Below are positions 17,094 to 24,611 of a DNA stretch of 64,000 nt, in pieces. Both the position numbers and the translations under genes were made by a program. Origin of the DNA: Sulfurimonas sp. HSL-1716 (GTDB lineage: Bacteria; Campylobacterota; Campylobacteria; Campylobacterales; Sulfurimonadaceae); the NCBI RefSeq assembly GCF_039645975.1, contig NZ_CP147918.1, forward strand, positions 1,550,001 through 1,614,000, read 5' to 3'. Each line of letters begins with the position of its first letter. Position 1 is the first letter of the stretch. The notes under the pieces are model-generated. The model did no database searches and was not told the DNA's origin. It saw only the letters and a list, made by a program, of their open reading frames with translations.

Positions 17094-17762
17094 ATGATAA
17101 ACGTATTGATGATCGAAGACGACGATGAGTTGGCGCAGCTGCTAAAAAAAAGCCTCGAAAAAGAGGATATCGACGTCACTCTGGCTTCTACTCCGCTGGA
17201 AGGATTGAGCCTTTTTCAAAAAAACAGCTACGACCTGCTCGTACTCGATCTCTCGCTTCCGCAGATGGACGGGATGCAGATATGCCGTCTTATACGTCAG
17301 GAAAGCGATATCCCCATCATCATCTCCTCAGCCCGTTCAGATATTAGAGACAAGATGATGGGATTCTCACGCGGTGCAGACGACTACATACCAAAACCGT
17401 ACGACTCACAGGAGCTTGTCTTTCGCATCAATGCCATCATGCGGCGTATCAATCCCGTTATGGTAAAGAAAACGGCTCCTTTTGAAATAGATGACGAACG
17501 GCATGAGATCTCAAAATACAACATCCCTCTGCAACTGACGCAAGCAGAATACGACATAGTCTCGTATATGATAAGAAAAGAGCGTTTTGTCATAGCGCGC
17601 GAAGAGCTGCTTTTAAACATAGGCTCCATCCGTTACGAAAGCAGTCTCAAAAGTATAGACGTTATCATGGGGCGCATACGCCAAAAAATAGGAGACGACC
17701 CGAAAAATCCCAGACACATAGTATCCGTACGTGGAGTAGGATATAAGTTTCTCAATGCATAA
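17094..17762 (+). CDS. OmpR-family response regulator
   Basis: 222 residues. The receiver domain has acidic pocket EDDD (residues 8-11), phospho-acceptor Asp52 in LDLSLPQMDG and the switch Lys in PKPYD. A winged-helix DNA-binding domain begins near residue 125 and ends in HIVSVRGVGYKF. SD is weak (AAGAG). It overlaps the kinase gene by 8 bases, so the pair is co-translated. ArsR/HP0166-like arrangement. Likely target: the GTTACC repeat at 16287-16303. Confidence 0.93.
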   Translation: MINVLMIEDDDELAQLLKKSLEKEDIDVTLASTPLEGLSLFQKNSYDLLVLDLSLPQMDGMQICRLIRQESDIPIIISSARSDIRDKMMGFSRGADDYIPKPYDSQELVFRINAIMRRINPVMVKKTAPFEIDDERHEISKYNIPLQLTQAEYDIVSYMIRKERFVIAREELLLNIGSIRYESSLKSIDVIMGRIRQKIGDDPKNPRHIVSVRGVGYKFLNA

Positions 17763-19017
17763 ACACTCTCTTCTACGTCTTATCAGTATATTTTTCTTTC
17801 TCATCTTTACCCTTATAAACGGACTGTTCTACATAGCGCATCAGCACTTCAGCAAACAAAAAGAGAGCGAACAGATACGCCGTTTTCTTCTTGCGGACAG
17901 ATTGTTTCATGACAATAAACAAGACTTTTCCGCAGAGCTGAAACAGCTTATGGTACGCCCATCAAACCTGTCTTCTCAAGAACTCTTTTCAAAAGGAAAG
18001 ATACTTATGGAACTTCCCTTTGGCAAGATGGTGAGCTTTAAAGACCGTACTTTCTTTGCAAACGACAGACCTCCCCCGCCTCCGCCTCCGGCATTTGATC
18101 TCGGACGTTTTGACCTTATGCCTCCGCCTTTGTTTGCACCGTGGATGGATCATTTTACTTCCGTCGTTCTTGAGGACATCGCACCGCATTCGCTAAAAGT
18201 GTTTTGGGCCGTTGTAGCTGCAGTGGATTTACTCATCCTCCTGTTTTTCGCATATATTATCCGCAAGCTGCTTCCTCTGCACCGCCTCAAAAACGCGATC
18301 ATCGCTTTTAAGGACGAAGACGCGACCCTCGATCTGCCCGTCAGCGGAAACGACGAGATATCTCAGATAACGCATGAGTTCAACTCCGCTTTAAACAAGA
18401 TCGCGGCGATGCGCGAAGCACGTTCGCTCTTTTTAAGAAACGTCCTGCACGAGCTGAAAACACCCATCATGAAAGGTTCTCTCACGACCGATTGTCTGGA
18501 ATCTTCCGCCGATCAACAACGGCTTAAGAGGATATTTTCACGTATGGATTACCTTTTAAACGAGTTTGCGAAAATGGAAAACTTCAACAGCGGAGAGTGG
18601 CGTCTAAATCTGCAAGAATACAGGTTTGTAGATCTTTTAGATCACTCCTGCGACATGCTCCTTTGCAGCAGAAAAAGCATCATCGTTCACGGAGAAGAGA
18701 ACCAGCTCATCGTAAAAGCGGATTTTGATCTTTTCACCGTCGCGCTCAAAAACCTCCTCGACAATGCGCTGAAATACTCTGTATCAAAACCCGTCCTCAC
18801 CATAAAAGCCGATGCTTTTGAGATATGCAGCCAAGGCGAGCCGCTGCCCGCAGAGAAGCAAGATTTCAGCAGACCCTTCAACCGCGATTTTGAAAACTCC
18901 TCCGCAGGTCTTGGACTGGGACTTTACATAACCGATTCTGTACTAAAAAAACATGGTTTCAGGCTCATCTACAAATATACAGAAGGATACAACTGCTTTC
19001 ATGTCGTCTTAAATTAG
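17755..19017 (+). CDS. ArsS-type sensor histidine kinase
   Basis: 420 residues: transmembrane helix 1 near 10-28, a periplasmic domain of about 120 residues with poly-Pro (RPPPPPPPAFD near 105-115 and MPPPLF near 122), helix 2 near 150-170, HAMP-like segment, H-box with His232 in VLHELKTPI, N-box NLLDNALKYS and G-box GLGLGLYIT. Periplasmic and inner-membrane sensor for the regulator at 17094. The Pro-rich periplasmic stretch echoes the Pro-rich linker of the adjacent EF-hand protein. Signal unknown. Confidence 0.93.
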   Translation: MHKHSLLRLISIFFFLIFTLINGLFYIAHQHFSKQKESEQIRRFLLADRLFHDNKQDFSAELKQLMVRPSNLSSQELFSKGKILMELPFGKMVSFKDRTFFANDRPPPPPPPAFDLGRFDLMPPPLFAPWMDHFTSVVLEDIAPHSLKVFWAVVAAVDLLILLFFAYIIRKLLPLHRLKNAIIAFKDEDATLDLPVSGNDEISQITHEFNSALNKIAAMREARSLFLRNVLHELKTPIMKGSLTTDCLESSADQQRLKRIFSRMDYLLNEFAKMENFNSGEWRLNLQEYRFVDLLDHSCDMLLCSRKSIIVHGEENQLIVKADFDLFTVALKNLLDNALKYSVSKPVLTIKADAFEICSQGEPLPAEKQDFSRPFNRDFENSSAGLGLGLYITDSVLKKHGFRLIYKYTEGYNCFHVVLN

Positions 19018-19022
19018 CTGCT

Positions 19023-19418
19023 TTACCCGGCTTCCAATTCTTCAGGCTCTTCTTGTACTTTTTCACCTATACCGCGTTTAACAAGAGAGATATCTTTGCG
19101 GAACTTTTTCTCTTTATATGCAGGAGATCTTACCTGTCCCTCTTTAGCCATGCCGAGTCTGTATATCTCTTCATTTAAAAAATGCCCGTCGAACTCTTTG
19201 GTAAAAGGCATATCCCATGTGATACATCCGATGCTTGGACAGATCGCCGCACACTGAGGATCGTCATATATACCGACGCACTCGACGCATTTTTCAGGAC
19301 AAACATAGTAGCGGGGATTGCCCGTCGGATTGTTCAAATCATCCACTATCGCCCCAACCGGACAGTTTTGCGCACATGCATCGCAGGTTATACAAGTATC
19401 ATCTATTATTACCGACAT
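19023..19418 (-). CDS. 2[4Fe-4S] ferredoxin, nif-linked (copy A)
   Basis: 131 residues. Cluster 1 motif C9-x2-C12-x2-C15-x3-C19-P; cluster 2 motif C44-x2-C47-x8-C56-x3-C60-P, the long-spacer form seen in FdxN-like nif ferredoxins. Extra Cys40 and Cys65. After the second cluster comes TWDMPFTKEF (about 67-76), shared by the two other ferredoxins of this island, then a basic/acidic tail. Likely electron donor for nitrogenase or NifB. Own sigma-54-like promoter at 19458-19473; SD AAGGAG. Confidence 0.9.
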   Translation of the reverse strand: MSVIIDDTCITCDACAQNCPVGAIVDDLNNPTGNPRYYVCPEKCVECVGIYDDPQCAAICPSIGCITWDMPFTKEFDGHFLNEEIYRLGMAKEGQVRSPAYKEKKFRKDISLVKRGIGEKVQEEPEELEAG

Positions 19419-19457
19419 TATTATCTCCTTGATCTAAGATCTCTATATCCGAACATT

Positions 19458-19473
19458 TGCAAGATGTGTTCTA
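19458..19473 (-). promoter_or_regulatory. Sigma-54-like promoter of ferredoxin copy A
   Basis: On the minus strand TAGAACACATCTTGCA, AG-N10-GC spacing. Predicted start near 19446, leader of about 28 bases to the ATG at 19418. Confidence 0.65.
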
Positions 19474-19500
19474 GAAGGCTTATCTACAGGGGAAAAATCG

Positions 19501-19512
19501 TGTAAATTGTCG
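19501..19512. promoter_or_regulatory. CGACAATTTACA element upstream of the ferredoxin promoter
   Basis: On the minus strand CGACAATTTACA lies 27 bases upstream of the -24-like element, nearly the same distance as the CGACAATTTTGT box at nifB (29 bases). A possible activator site; only three copies are seen. Confidence 0.25.
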
Positions 19513-19589
19513 GTTTTGCAAATATTGCTTTGTAGCTTTTATATTATTTGTTATACTAATAATTCAAGAAAAGAAAAAAGGAGTCAATT

Positions 19590-19844
19590 ATGAGTATAAA
19601 AGCAATTATAGACCCTGAGAATGCAAGCAGACATTATATCATCGACGAAAACGAGAAGATGAAAACTCTGGTAAGCGATGAAGCCATCAAATACTGCAGC
19701 TCATACGAAACTGATGAAGATGGAGCTCTGAGTTTTTACAAAGACCACATCAAAGTCGCTTTGAAGAACAGATCAGCGGAGATGGTATCGGGATATTACC
19801 AATCACATATCTATCAGTATGACGTCTGCCCGGATGAAGAGTAA
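19590..19844 (+). CDS. Unknown 84-residue protein between the nif ferredoxins
   Basis: A small acidic cytoplasmic protein with cysteines at about 36 and 79 (CSSYE and DVCPDEE). SD AAAGGAG is well placed. TATACT, 40 bases upstream, may be a -10. It has no TAGAAC-type promoter of its own, unlike its neighbours. No family is recognised, and a nif role is only suggested by position among ferredoxin genes. Confidence 0.75.
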   Translation: MSIKAIIDPENASRHYIIDENEKMKTLVSDEAIKYCSSYETDEDGALSFYKDHIKVALKNRSAEMVSGYYQSHIYQYDVCPDEE

Positions 19845-19869
19845 AAAAGATCGATTTTAAACTTCATGC

Positions 19870-20259
19870 CTAATTATAAAGCCTCAGTGTCTCACCGATG
19901 CTGACATGGTTTTCTCTCTGCTCTTTTGTGATGTTCTCTCTGTAGGCCTGCGGGTTTACTGCGGGGGAGAGCAAACCCTTTTTCTTATGCACGCGGATGA
20001 CATACGCATCACTTTTGGTAAAGTAGTCGTTATATTCTTTTGTGTAGGGCATATCCCAGACTATACATCCTTCGCTCGGACAGACATCGGCACATTTAGG
20101 TACCGCGGCATCCATACACTCTATGCATTTTTCAGGCTTGACATAGGTATGCTCTGCATCTTTTAAAGGCGATTCTTCGGTACTTACGATCGCCGTTGCG
20201 GGGCACTCCTCTATGCAGGCGTCACAGTTTATGCAAGATTCAGTGATAAGAACGGCCAT
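19870..20259 (-). CDS. 2[4Fe-4S] ferredoxin, nif-linked (copy B)
   Basis: 129 residues. C9-x2-C12-x2-C15-x3-C19-P and C45-x2-C48-x7-C56-x3-C60-P, then VWDMPYTKEYNDYF (about 67-80) and a basic tail (HKKKGLLSPAV). Copy C shares this tail pattern (HKSKGLMLPAV), so B and C are closer to each other than to A. Its start overlaps the nifX stop (TAATG), so it is translationally coupled to nifX. Likely an electron carrier for nitrogenase or cofactor assembly. Confidence 0.9.
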   Translation of the reverse strand: MAVLITESCINCDACIEECPATAIVSTEESPLKDAEHTYVKPEKCIECMDAAVPKCADVCPSEGCIVWDMPYTKEYNDYFTKSDAYVIRVHKKKGLLSPAVNPQAYRENITKEQRENHVSIGETLRLYN

Positions 20260-20636
20260 TACGCACTCCTGTTCTGTGATTTATGAAATATCCTCTGCAG
20301 CCATAAAGGCGGATTGCCGTTTAACATCTCCTGCAGTTTTTTTGCAGCTTCTTTAATGCTCTGGCCCTCGGCGACTCTTGCGGGATAGATGCCTGAAGAT
20401 TGAAGCATCTTCGAAGCGGTCGGCCCTATCTGCGTGCAGTACATGATGTCCGAACTCCCAAGTGTTTTGATCTTGTAGTGCAGCTTCTCCTGCTCGTCCT
20501 CAGGCTCCTCTGAGCTGTCGGACACCGTAACGAACTCGACTTTTTCTTTATCGACTTCATAGATATAAAAACTTTTCGACCAGCCGAAATGCTGGTCTAT
20601 TTTCTCTCCGTCAGTCGACGCAAATGCTACGTTCAT
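20259..20636 (-). CDS. nifX: FeMo-cofactor carrier protein NifX
   Basis: 125 residues. It starts NVAFASTDGEKIDQHFGWSK, the NifX/NafY-type cofactor-binding fold, and has YCTQIGPTASKML (about 66-78) and the C-terminal MLNGNPPLWLQRI, both typical of NifX. It binds NifB-co and VK-cluster between NifB and NifEN. It lies between two ferredoxin genes, 5 bases after copy C and overlapping copy B. The same fold forms the C-terminal domain of NifB here. Confidence 0.93.
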   Translation of the reverse strand: MNVAFASTDGEKIDQHFGWSKSFYIYEVDKEKVEFVTVSDSSEEPEDEQEKLHYKIKTLGSSDIMYCTQIGPTASKMLQSSGIYPARVAEGQSIKEAAKKLQEMLNGNPPLWLQRIFHKSQNRSA

Positions 20637-20641
20637 GATCT

Positions 20642-21034
20642 TTAAAACGAATCCATGACGTTCGCATGCGATGCTCGGGCATCCATAGATATCTCTGCTA
20701 TAAACGCCTGCTCTTTTACGGCAGGAAGCATAAGTCCTTTTGATTTGTGTTCACGGATCTTGTACGTTCCGCTTTCATTGCCTTGGGTAAAATACTCATT
20801 GAATTCCACGGTATAAGGCATATCCCAGACGATGGAACCTTCCGTCGGACAGGCTTCCGCACAGCGGGGAGTGTCGGCATGACTCACACACTCCACGCAT
20901 GTTTCGGGTTTTACGTAAAATCTCTCGCCCTCATACGGATTTTTCTCATTATCGTCAGAAAGTATCGCAGCTACCGGGCATTCCGATGCGCACGCATCAC
21001 AGTTTATACACTCATCAGTTATCATTACAGCCAT
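20642..21034 (-). CDS. 2[4Fe-4S] ferredoxin, nif-linked (copy C)
   Basis: 130 residues. C9-x2-C12-x2-C15-x3-C19-P and C46-x2-C49-x8-C58-x3-C62-P, then VWDMPYTVEFNEYF. The Cys found just after the second cluster in copies A and B is Ser here (EGSIVW). SD AAGGAG. It follows the Sel1-NifU gene by 55 bases on the same strand, with no separate promoter motif found, so the sigma-54-like site at 21750 probably serves the whole run Sel1-NifU, ferredoxin, nifX, ferredoxin. Confidence 0.9.
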   Translation of the reverse strand: MAVMITDECINCDACASECPVAAILSDDNEKNPYEGERFYVKPETCVECVSHADTPRCAEACPTEGSIVWDMPYTVEFNEYFTQGNESGTYKIREHKSKGLMLPAVKEQAFIAEISMDARASHANVMDSF

Positions 21035-21089
21035 TGTTTTTCTCCTTGTTGATACATCGATCTATAATATGCAACTTTTATTCTGTACC

Positions 21090-21710
21090 CTACATTAGAT
21101 AAAGTACGACATTTTTGTCTATCATTGTTTCAAAATGATCAAGCAGCATATCCGCCGTTGACGTAAAAGAGAGATGACAGCCCGAACATGCGCCTTGGTA
21201 GTTCAGCCACACCTGCGGTTTCTCTTTTGCTGCATAATGTACAAGCTCTATCCCGCCGCCGTCACCCGCGAGCATAGGACGTATCTTTGTTTGCAGCAGC
21301 TCCTCTACCAAGGCTCTTTGTTTGGATTCTTCCAAAAGGTGAAACGCTTCGTTCTTCTCTGCGGACAAAGAGGAGTTGCTCACATACGTGATGATCGACT
21401 GCGCCTGTCTGTTATTGTTATGCGCCGCCGTAATGAGATAGCGCATAGACTCGAAGATCTCTCCCTTTTGTCTGTACAACAGTCCCGTCTTCAGCTGGGC
21501 GTCTATATGACCGCAGTCTGCGGCTTTTTTAAAGTACTCCAAAGCTTTGTCCTCATCTATACCGCCGAGCATGCCTCTTTCGTAAAAAGCTCCCAAAGCG
21601 TATTGTGCATTTATATCGCCTGTGCGGGCGGCTTCTTCAAATAGATCGTACGCATAGGCGTAGTTTTTTGCCTCGAACTCCCGTATCGCCGTATTGAATG
21701 TCTCGCTCAT
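21090..21710 (-). CDS. Sel1-repeat protein fused to a NifU C-terminal domain
   Basis: 206 residues. Residues about 1-125 are three Sel1/TPR-like repeats (AQYALGAFYERG, AQLKTGLLY). Residues about 132-206 are the NifU/Nfu C-terminal Fe-S scaffold domain, with IRPMLAGDGGGIELV and the cluster-binding CSGC (Cys175, Cys178). The usual NifU N-terminal IscU-like and [2Fe-2S] domains are absent. It may deliver Fe-S clusters to partners chosen by the repeats, for example the ferredoxins or NifX downstream. Own sigma-54-like promoter. Confidence 0.9.
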   Translation of the reverse strand: MSETFNTAIREFEAKNYAYAYDLFEEAARTGDINAQYALGAFYERGMLGGIDEDKALEYFKKAADCGHIDAQLKTGLLYRQKGEIFESMRYLITAAHNNNRQAQSIITYVSNSSLSAEKNEAFHLLEESKQRALVEELLQTKIRPMLAGDGGGIELVHYAAKEKPQVWLNYQGACSGCHLSFTSTADMLLDHFETMIDKNVVLYLM

Positions 21711-21749
21711 GCCGCTATCCTTTTTTATATGTATCTTTAAAAAGCACTA

Positions 21750-21765
21750 TGCATCAACTGTTCTA
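21750..21765 (-). promoter_or_regulatory. Sigma-54-like promoter of the Sel1-NifU/ferredoxin/nifX operon
   Basis: On the minus strand TAGAACAGTTGATGCA, AG-N10-GC spacing; predicted start near 21738, leader of about 28 bases. Its -24-like element overlaps that of the divergent site at 21764-21779. Confidence 0.62.
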
Positions 21766-21779
21766 GAACCGTTTTTGCA
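21764..21779 (+). promoter_or_regulatory. Sigma-54-like promoter of the 170-residue unknown gene
   Basis: TAGAACCGTTTTTGCA, AG-N10-GC spacing; predicted start near 21791, leader of about 24 bases to the ATG at 21815. Together with the opposite site it makes TGCA-N7-TTCTAGAA-N7-TGCA, an exact 30-base symmetrical frame. Confidence 0.65.
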
Positions 21780-21814
21780 TAGTACTCTTAACAACAGATC
21801 TAAAAAGGAGCCGC

Positions 21815-22327
21815 ATGGACTATGAACAGCTAAAGACTCAACTGCTTAAACACGCCAGAAATGCTTTTGAAACAGCATCTACGCTGTATGAGAGCCAGAG
21901 AATAGAGGTGTACTTAGACGGCGGTGTGCCCAAAATGTCGGACATACTAGAAAAAGAGGAGGAGATACTCTACACCCCCTCGCGCATACTCTGCTACAAG
22001 ATTCACGGTTATGACTATCTGCAAGAGGAGATAAAGACCTGGATAGATTATGCAAGAAAGCTCGAACATCCAAAAGACGACGGTACGCCCCTGCCCGAAC
22101 CCACGGATATTGAAAAATCGATACGAGAACTGATAGACGAGATCGCCAAAAGAAACGGCGTGAATAAAGATGCCGTCAGCTCTTTTGAAGTGTTTGCAAA
22201 TTTGCCCATAGATCTTTTGGGGACGATAGAGCAGCAGATCATAGAATACTGGTGGAACGCGAACGAAGAGGAAAACGGCAAAAAACTTGCGCTATTGCAG
22301 ATACAAGAGGCTTTAAAAACTCTTTAG
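21815..22327 (+). CDS. Unknown 170-residue protein under a nif-type promoter
   Basis: A soluble, acidic, mostly helical protein without a signal peptide or membrane helix. The single cysteine is in ILCYK (about residue 60). SD AAGGAG. It is divergent from the Sel1-NifU operon and shares its promoter region, which suggests co-expression with nif genes. It ends overlapping the stop of a convergent Sel1 gene. I do not recognise the family. Confidence 0.82.
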   Translation: MDYEQLKTQLLKHARNAFETASTLYESQRIEVYLDGGVPKMSDILEKEEEILYTPSRILCYKIHGYDYLQEEIKTWIDYARKLEHPKDDGTPLPEPTDIEKSIRELIDEIAKRNGVNKDAVSSFEVFANLPIDLLGTIEQQIIEYWWNANEEENGKKLALLQIQEALKTL

Positions 22328-22731
22328 TAGCCTTTTCTTTTTAACTCCTTGTATTTTCTACAGCTCTTTTTAAAGCCAGCATCGCATGCTTTTTTGTAAA
22401 GTTCCGCCGCTTTTTTCCTATCCTGTTTTATGCCGTAGCCGTAGTCGTACATCCTTGCAACTTTCGCGCAGTCTTCGCCGTTGCCCGATATACATACTTT
22501 TAAAAACAGCTCTTTAGCTTTAAGACGGTCTTTTTGCGTACCGTATCCAAAATAATACATCGAGCCGAGTTTGTCACACGCTTCCATAAAACCGTCGCTG
22601 CACGCTTTTGACCATATGCTTATGGCATCGTCGAGATTACCCTTCTCGTACGCCGAGGAACCGTCTTTCATCATGTCCGCAAAAAGATTAACACTTAAAA
22701 ACAAGGAAATTATCAATAATATTTTTTTCAT
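22324..22731 (-). CDS. Secreted Sel1-repeat (Hcp-like) protein
   Basis: 135 residues with a signal peptide (KKILLIISLFLSVNLFA, about residues 2-18) and three Sel1-like repeats, each with a Cys pair about 8 apart (ACSDGFMEAC, VCISGNGEDC, ACDAGFKKSC). This is the disulfide-locked repeat seen in Helicobacter cysteine-rich proteins. Periplasmic. The partner is unknown. Confidence 0.88.
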   Translation of the reverse strand: MKKILLIISLFLSVNLFADMMKDGSSAYEKGNLDDAISIWSKACSDGFMEACDKLGSMYYFGYGTQKDRLKAKELFLKVCISGNGEDCAKVARMYDYGYGIKQDRKKAAELYKKACDAGFKKSCRKYKELKRKGY

Positions 22732-22767
22732 TTTTATCCTTCAATAGATCTATTATAACCAAACTCT

Positions 22768-24537
22768 TTATATCAACTGATTCTTTATAAACTCCATATA
22801 GTGCCCCTCTTGCTCTTCAAGCTCTTTATGAGTTCCGCTTTGCACTATCTTTCCGCTGTCAAGTACGTAGATCATATCCGCGTTTTTGACCGTACTCAAG
22901 CGGTGGGCTATGGTTATGACTGTTTTCTCTTTTAAAAGCGGCATAACGGCGGTGTAAAGTTTTGCCTCCGTCTGCACATCGAGCGCGGAGGTCGATTCAT
23001 CGAAGATGACGACGCTCGGATCGGCGATTATCATCCTTGCGATACTCAGACGCTGTCTCTGCCCTCCTGAGAGACGGACACCATGATGTCCTACGATGGT
23101 GTCCAGACCGCGCGGCATCGCATCTATCATCTCACGCAGCTGTGCTGTTTCAAGCGCTTTATATATCGCCTCGTCATTAATGCGATCGTCTCCCATCGTG
23201 ATATTGAAACGCAGCGTAGAGTTGAAGAGTATAGGCATCTGAAGAACTAAGAATATCCGCTGTCTGAGCGAATGTTTGTCGAGTTCTTCTATGTTTATGC
23301 CGTTGTATGTAAGAGCCCCTTCATCCTTTTCGTAAAATCCAGATATCACCTGAGCCAATGTGGTTTTTCCGCTTCCGCTAGCCCCGATGAGCGCTATCTT
23401 CGAACCTGAAGGGATATCAAAGGAGATATCCTGAAGTATCTTCTTATCCGCGGTATATGAAAAGCTCAGATGTTTTAAAGATATATCCACTTGTGCCGAA
23501 TCGAGCACCTCTTTTCCGCTGGCTTCCGTTTTTAGCGCGAGTATCTTGTTGAGCCTCTTTATCGCGCTCATCGCAGAAGCGTAGGAGTACTGCATGGAGA
23601 GGATATCCTGTACGGGAGTCATGATAAACCAGATGTAGCCAAACATCGCAAACATCATCCCGATACTCAGATCACTGTACGCCACAAGCAAAAGCCCGCT
23701 GGCACGCAGAAGCTCGAAGACTACAAGAAAGATGGTGTATGAAAGCTTCTCGTAGGCGACGCTTTTGTATCCGAACTCGTTTGAAGTCTTCTGGATCGTA
23801 TCTGCCTGAATGATGGCCTTAGAGAAAAAATAGTTCTCTTTGTTGCTTGCTTTTATCTGCCCGTAAAGCTCCAGAGTCTCTCCCACCTCCTCTTGAAACT
23901 TCTCGATCGATTCGTTCTCCTCTTTTTTTAATACGCCTACCCTTTTTGCCATCTTTTTACTGATGAACATTATGAGAGGCTGTATGAAAAGGATAAGTAC
24001 TCCCAGAGTCGGGTCTATCATGATCATGACCACGCCTACGGCCACAAGGGTCAAAACAGAAGAAACAAAACGGCTTACGCTGGTAATGATGAAAGCATCG
24101 AGCGTGTTCACGTCAGTGATGAGATTGGCTGTGATCGCACCGCTTCCAAGAGTCTCGTACTCGTTCATGGAGGCGATCTTGAGATGTTCTATGAGTCTGC
24201 GTCTTATCATAAAGGTCACATACTTGGATATTTTCGTAAATATTTTTGTGATGATGACGCCCAGAACAAAATATATGAACCGCAGTAAAATGACTGCCAG
24301 AGTGACGAGTCCTATGTAGTAAAATGCACTGCCGGTGCCGAAAAGAAAATCGATCGTATGTACGAAGTGCGACGGTTTGTGCAGCAGCACCTCATCCACC
24401 ATGACGGGAAGCATAAGCGGGATCGGAACACTAAGAAGTATGGCGATCACCGTTATGATCTGCCCGTATATCAAAGCTGATCTGTTGTGCAGTATGAGCC
24501 TAAAAATATATTTCAGCGTTATGGGTTCATTATTCAT
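22768..24537 (-). CDS. ABC exporter, fused permease-ATPase (half-transporter)
   Basis: 589 residues. An N-terminal six-helix ABC exporter domain (about 20-310) is followed by an ATPase domain: Walker A GASGSGKTT, signature LSGGQRQRLS, Walker B VVIFDEST and H-loop TIAHRLST. It works as a homodimer or heterodimer in the inner membrane. MsbA-like, lipid or drug export cannot be separated. It stands alone, divergent from a NUDIX gene. Confidence 0.92.
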   Translation of the reverse strand: MNNEPITLKYIFRLILHNRSALIYGQIITVIAILLSVPIPLMLPVMVDEVLLHKPSHFVHTIDFLFGTGSAFYYIGLVTLAVILLRFIYFVLGVIITKIFTKISKYVTFMIRRRLIEHLKIASMNEYETLGSGAITANLITDVNTLDAFIITSVSRFVSSVLTLVAVGVVMIMIDPTLGVLILFIQPLIMFISKKMAKRVGVLKKEENESIEKFQEEVGETLELYGQIKASNKENYFFSKAIIQADTIQKTSNEFGYKSVAYEKLSYTIFLVVFELLRASGLLLVAYSDLSIGMMFAMFGYIWFIMTPVQDILSMQYSYASAMSAIKRLNKILALKTEASGKEVLDSAQVDISLKHLSFSYTADKKILQDISFDIPSGSKIALIGASGSGKTTLAQVISGFYEKDEGALTYNGINIEELDKHSLRQRIFLVLQMPILFNSTLRFNITMGDDRINDEAIYKALETAQLREMIDAMPRGLDTIVGHHGVRLSGGQRQRLSIARMIIADPSVVIFDESTSALDVQTEAKLYTAVMPLLKEKTVITIAHRLSTVKNADMIYVLDSGKIVQSGTHKELEEQEGHYMEFIKNQLI

Positions 24538-24611
24538 AACGTAATTATATCTCTTATAGGTAAAGCAACGGTTTTTTATGTAAAATTATAAAAACAGTTT
24601 AAAAGAGCATC

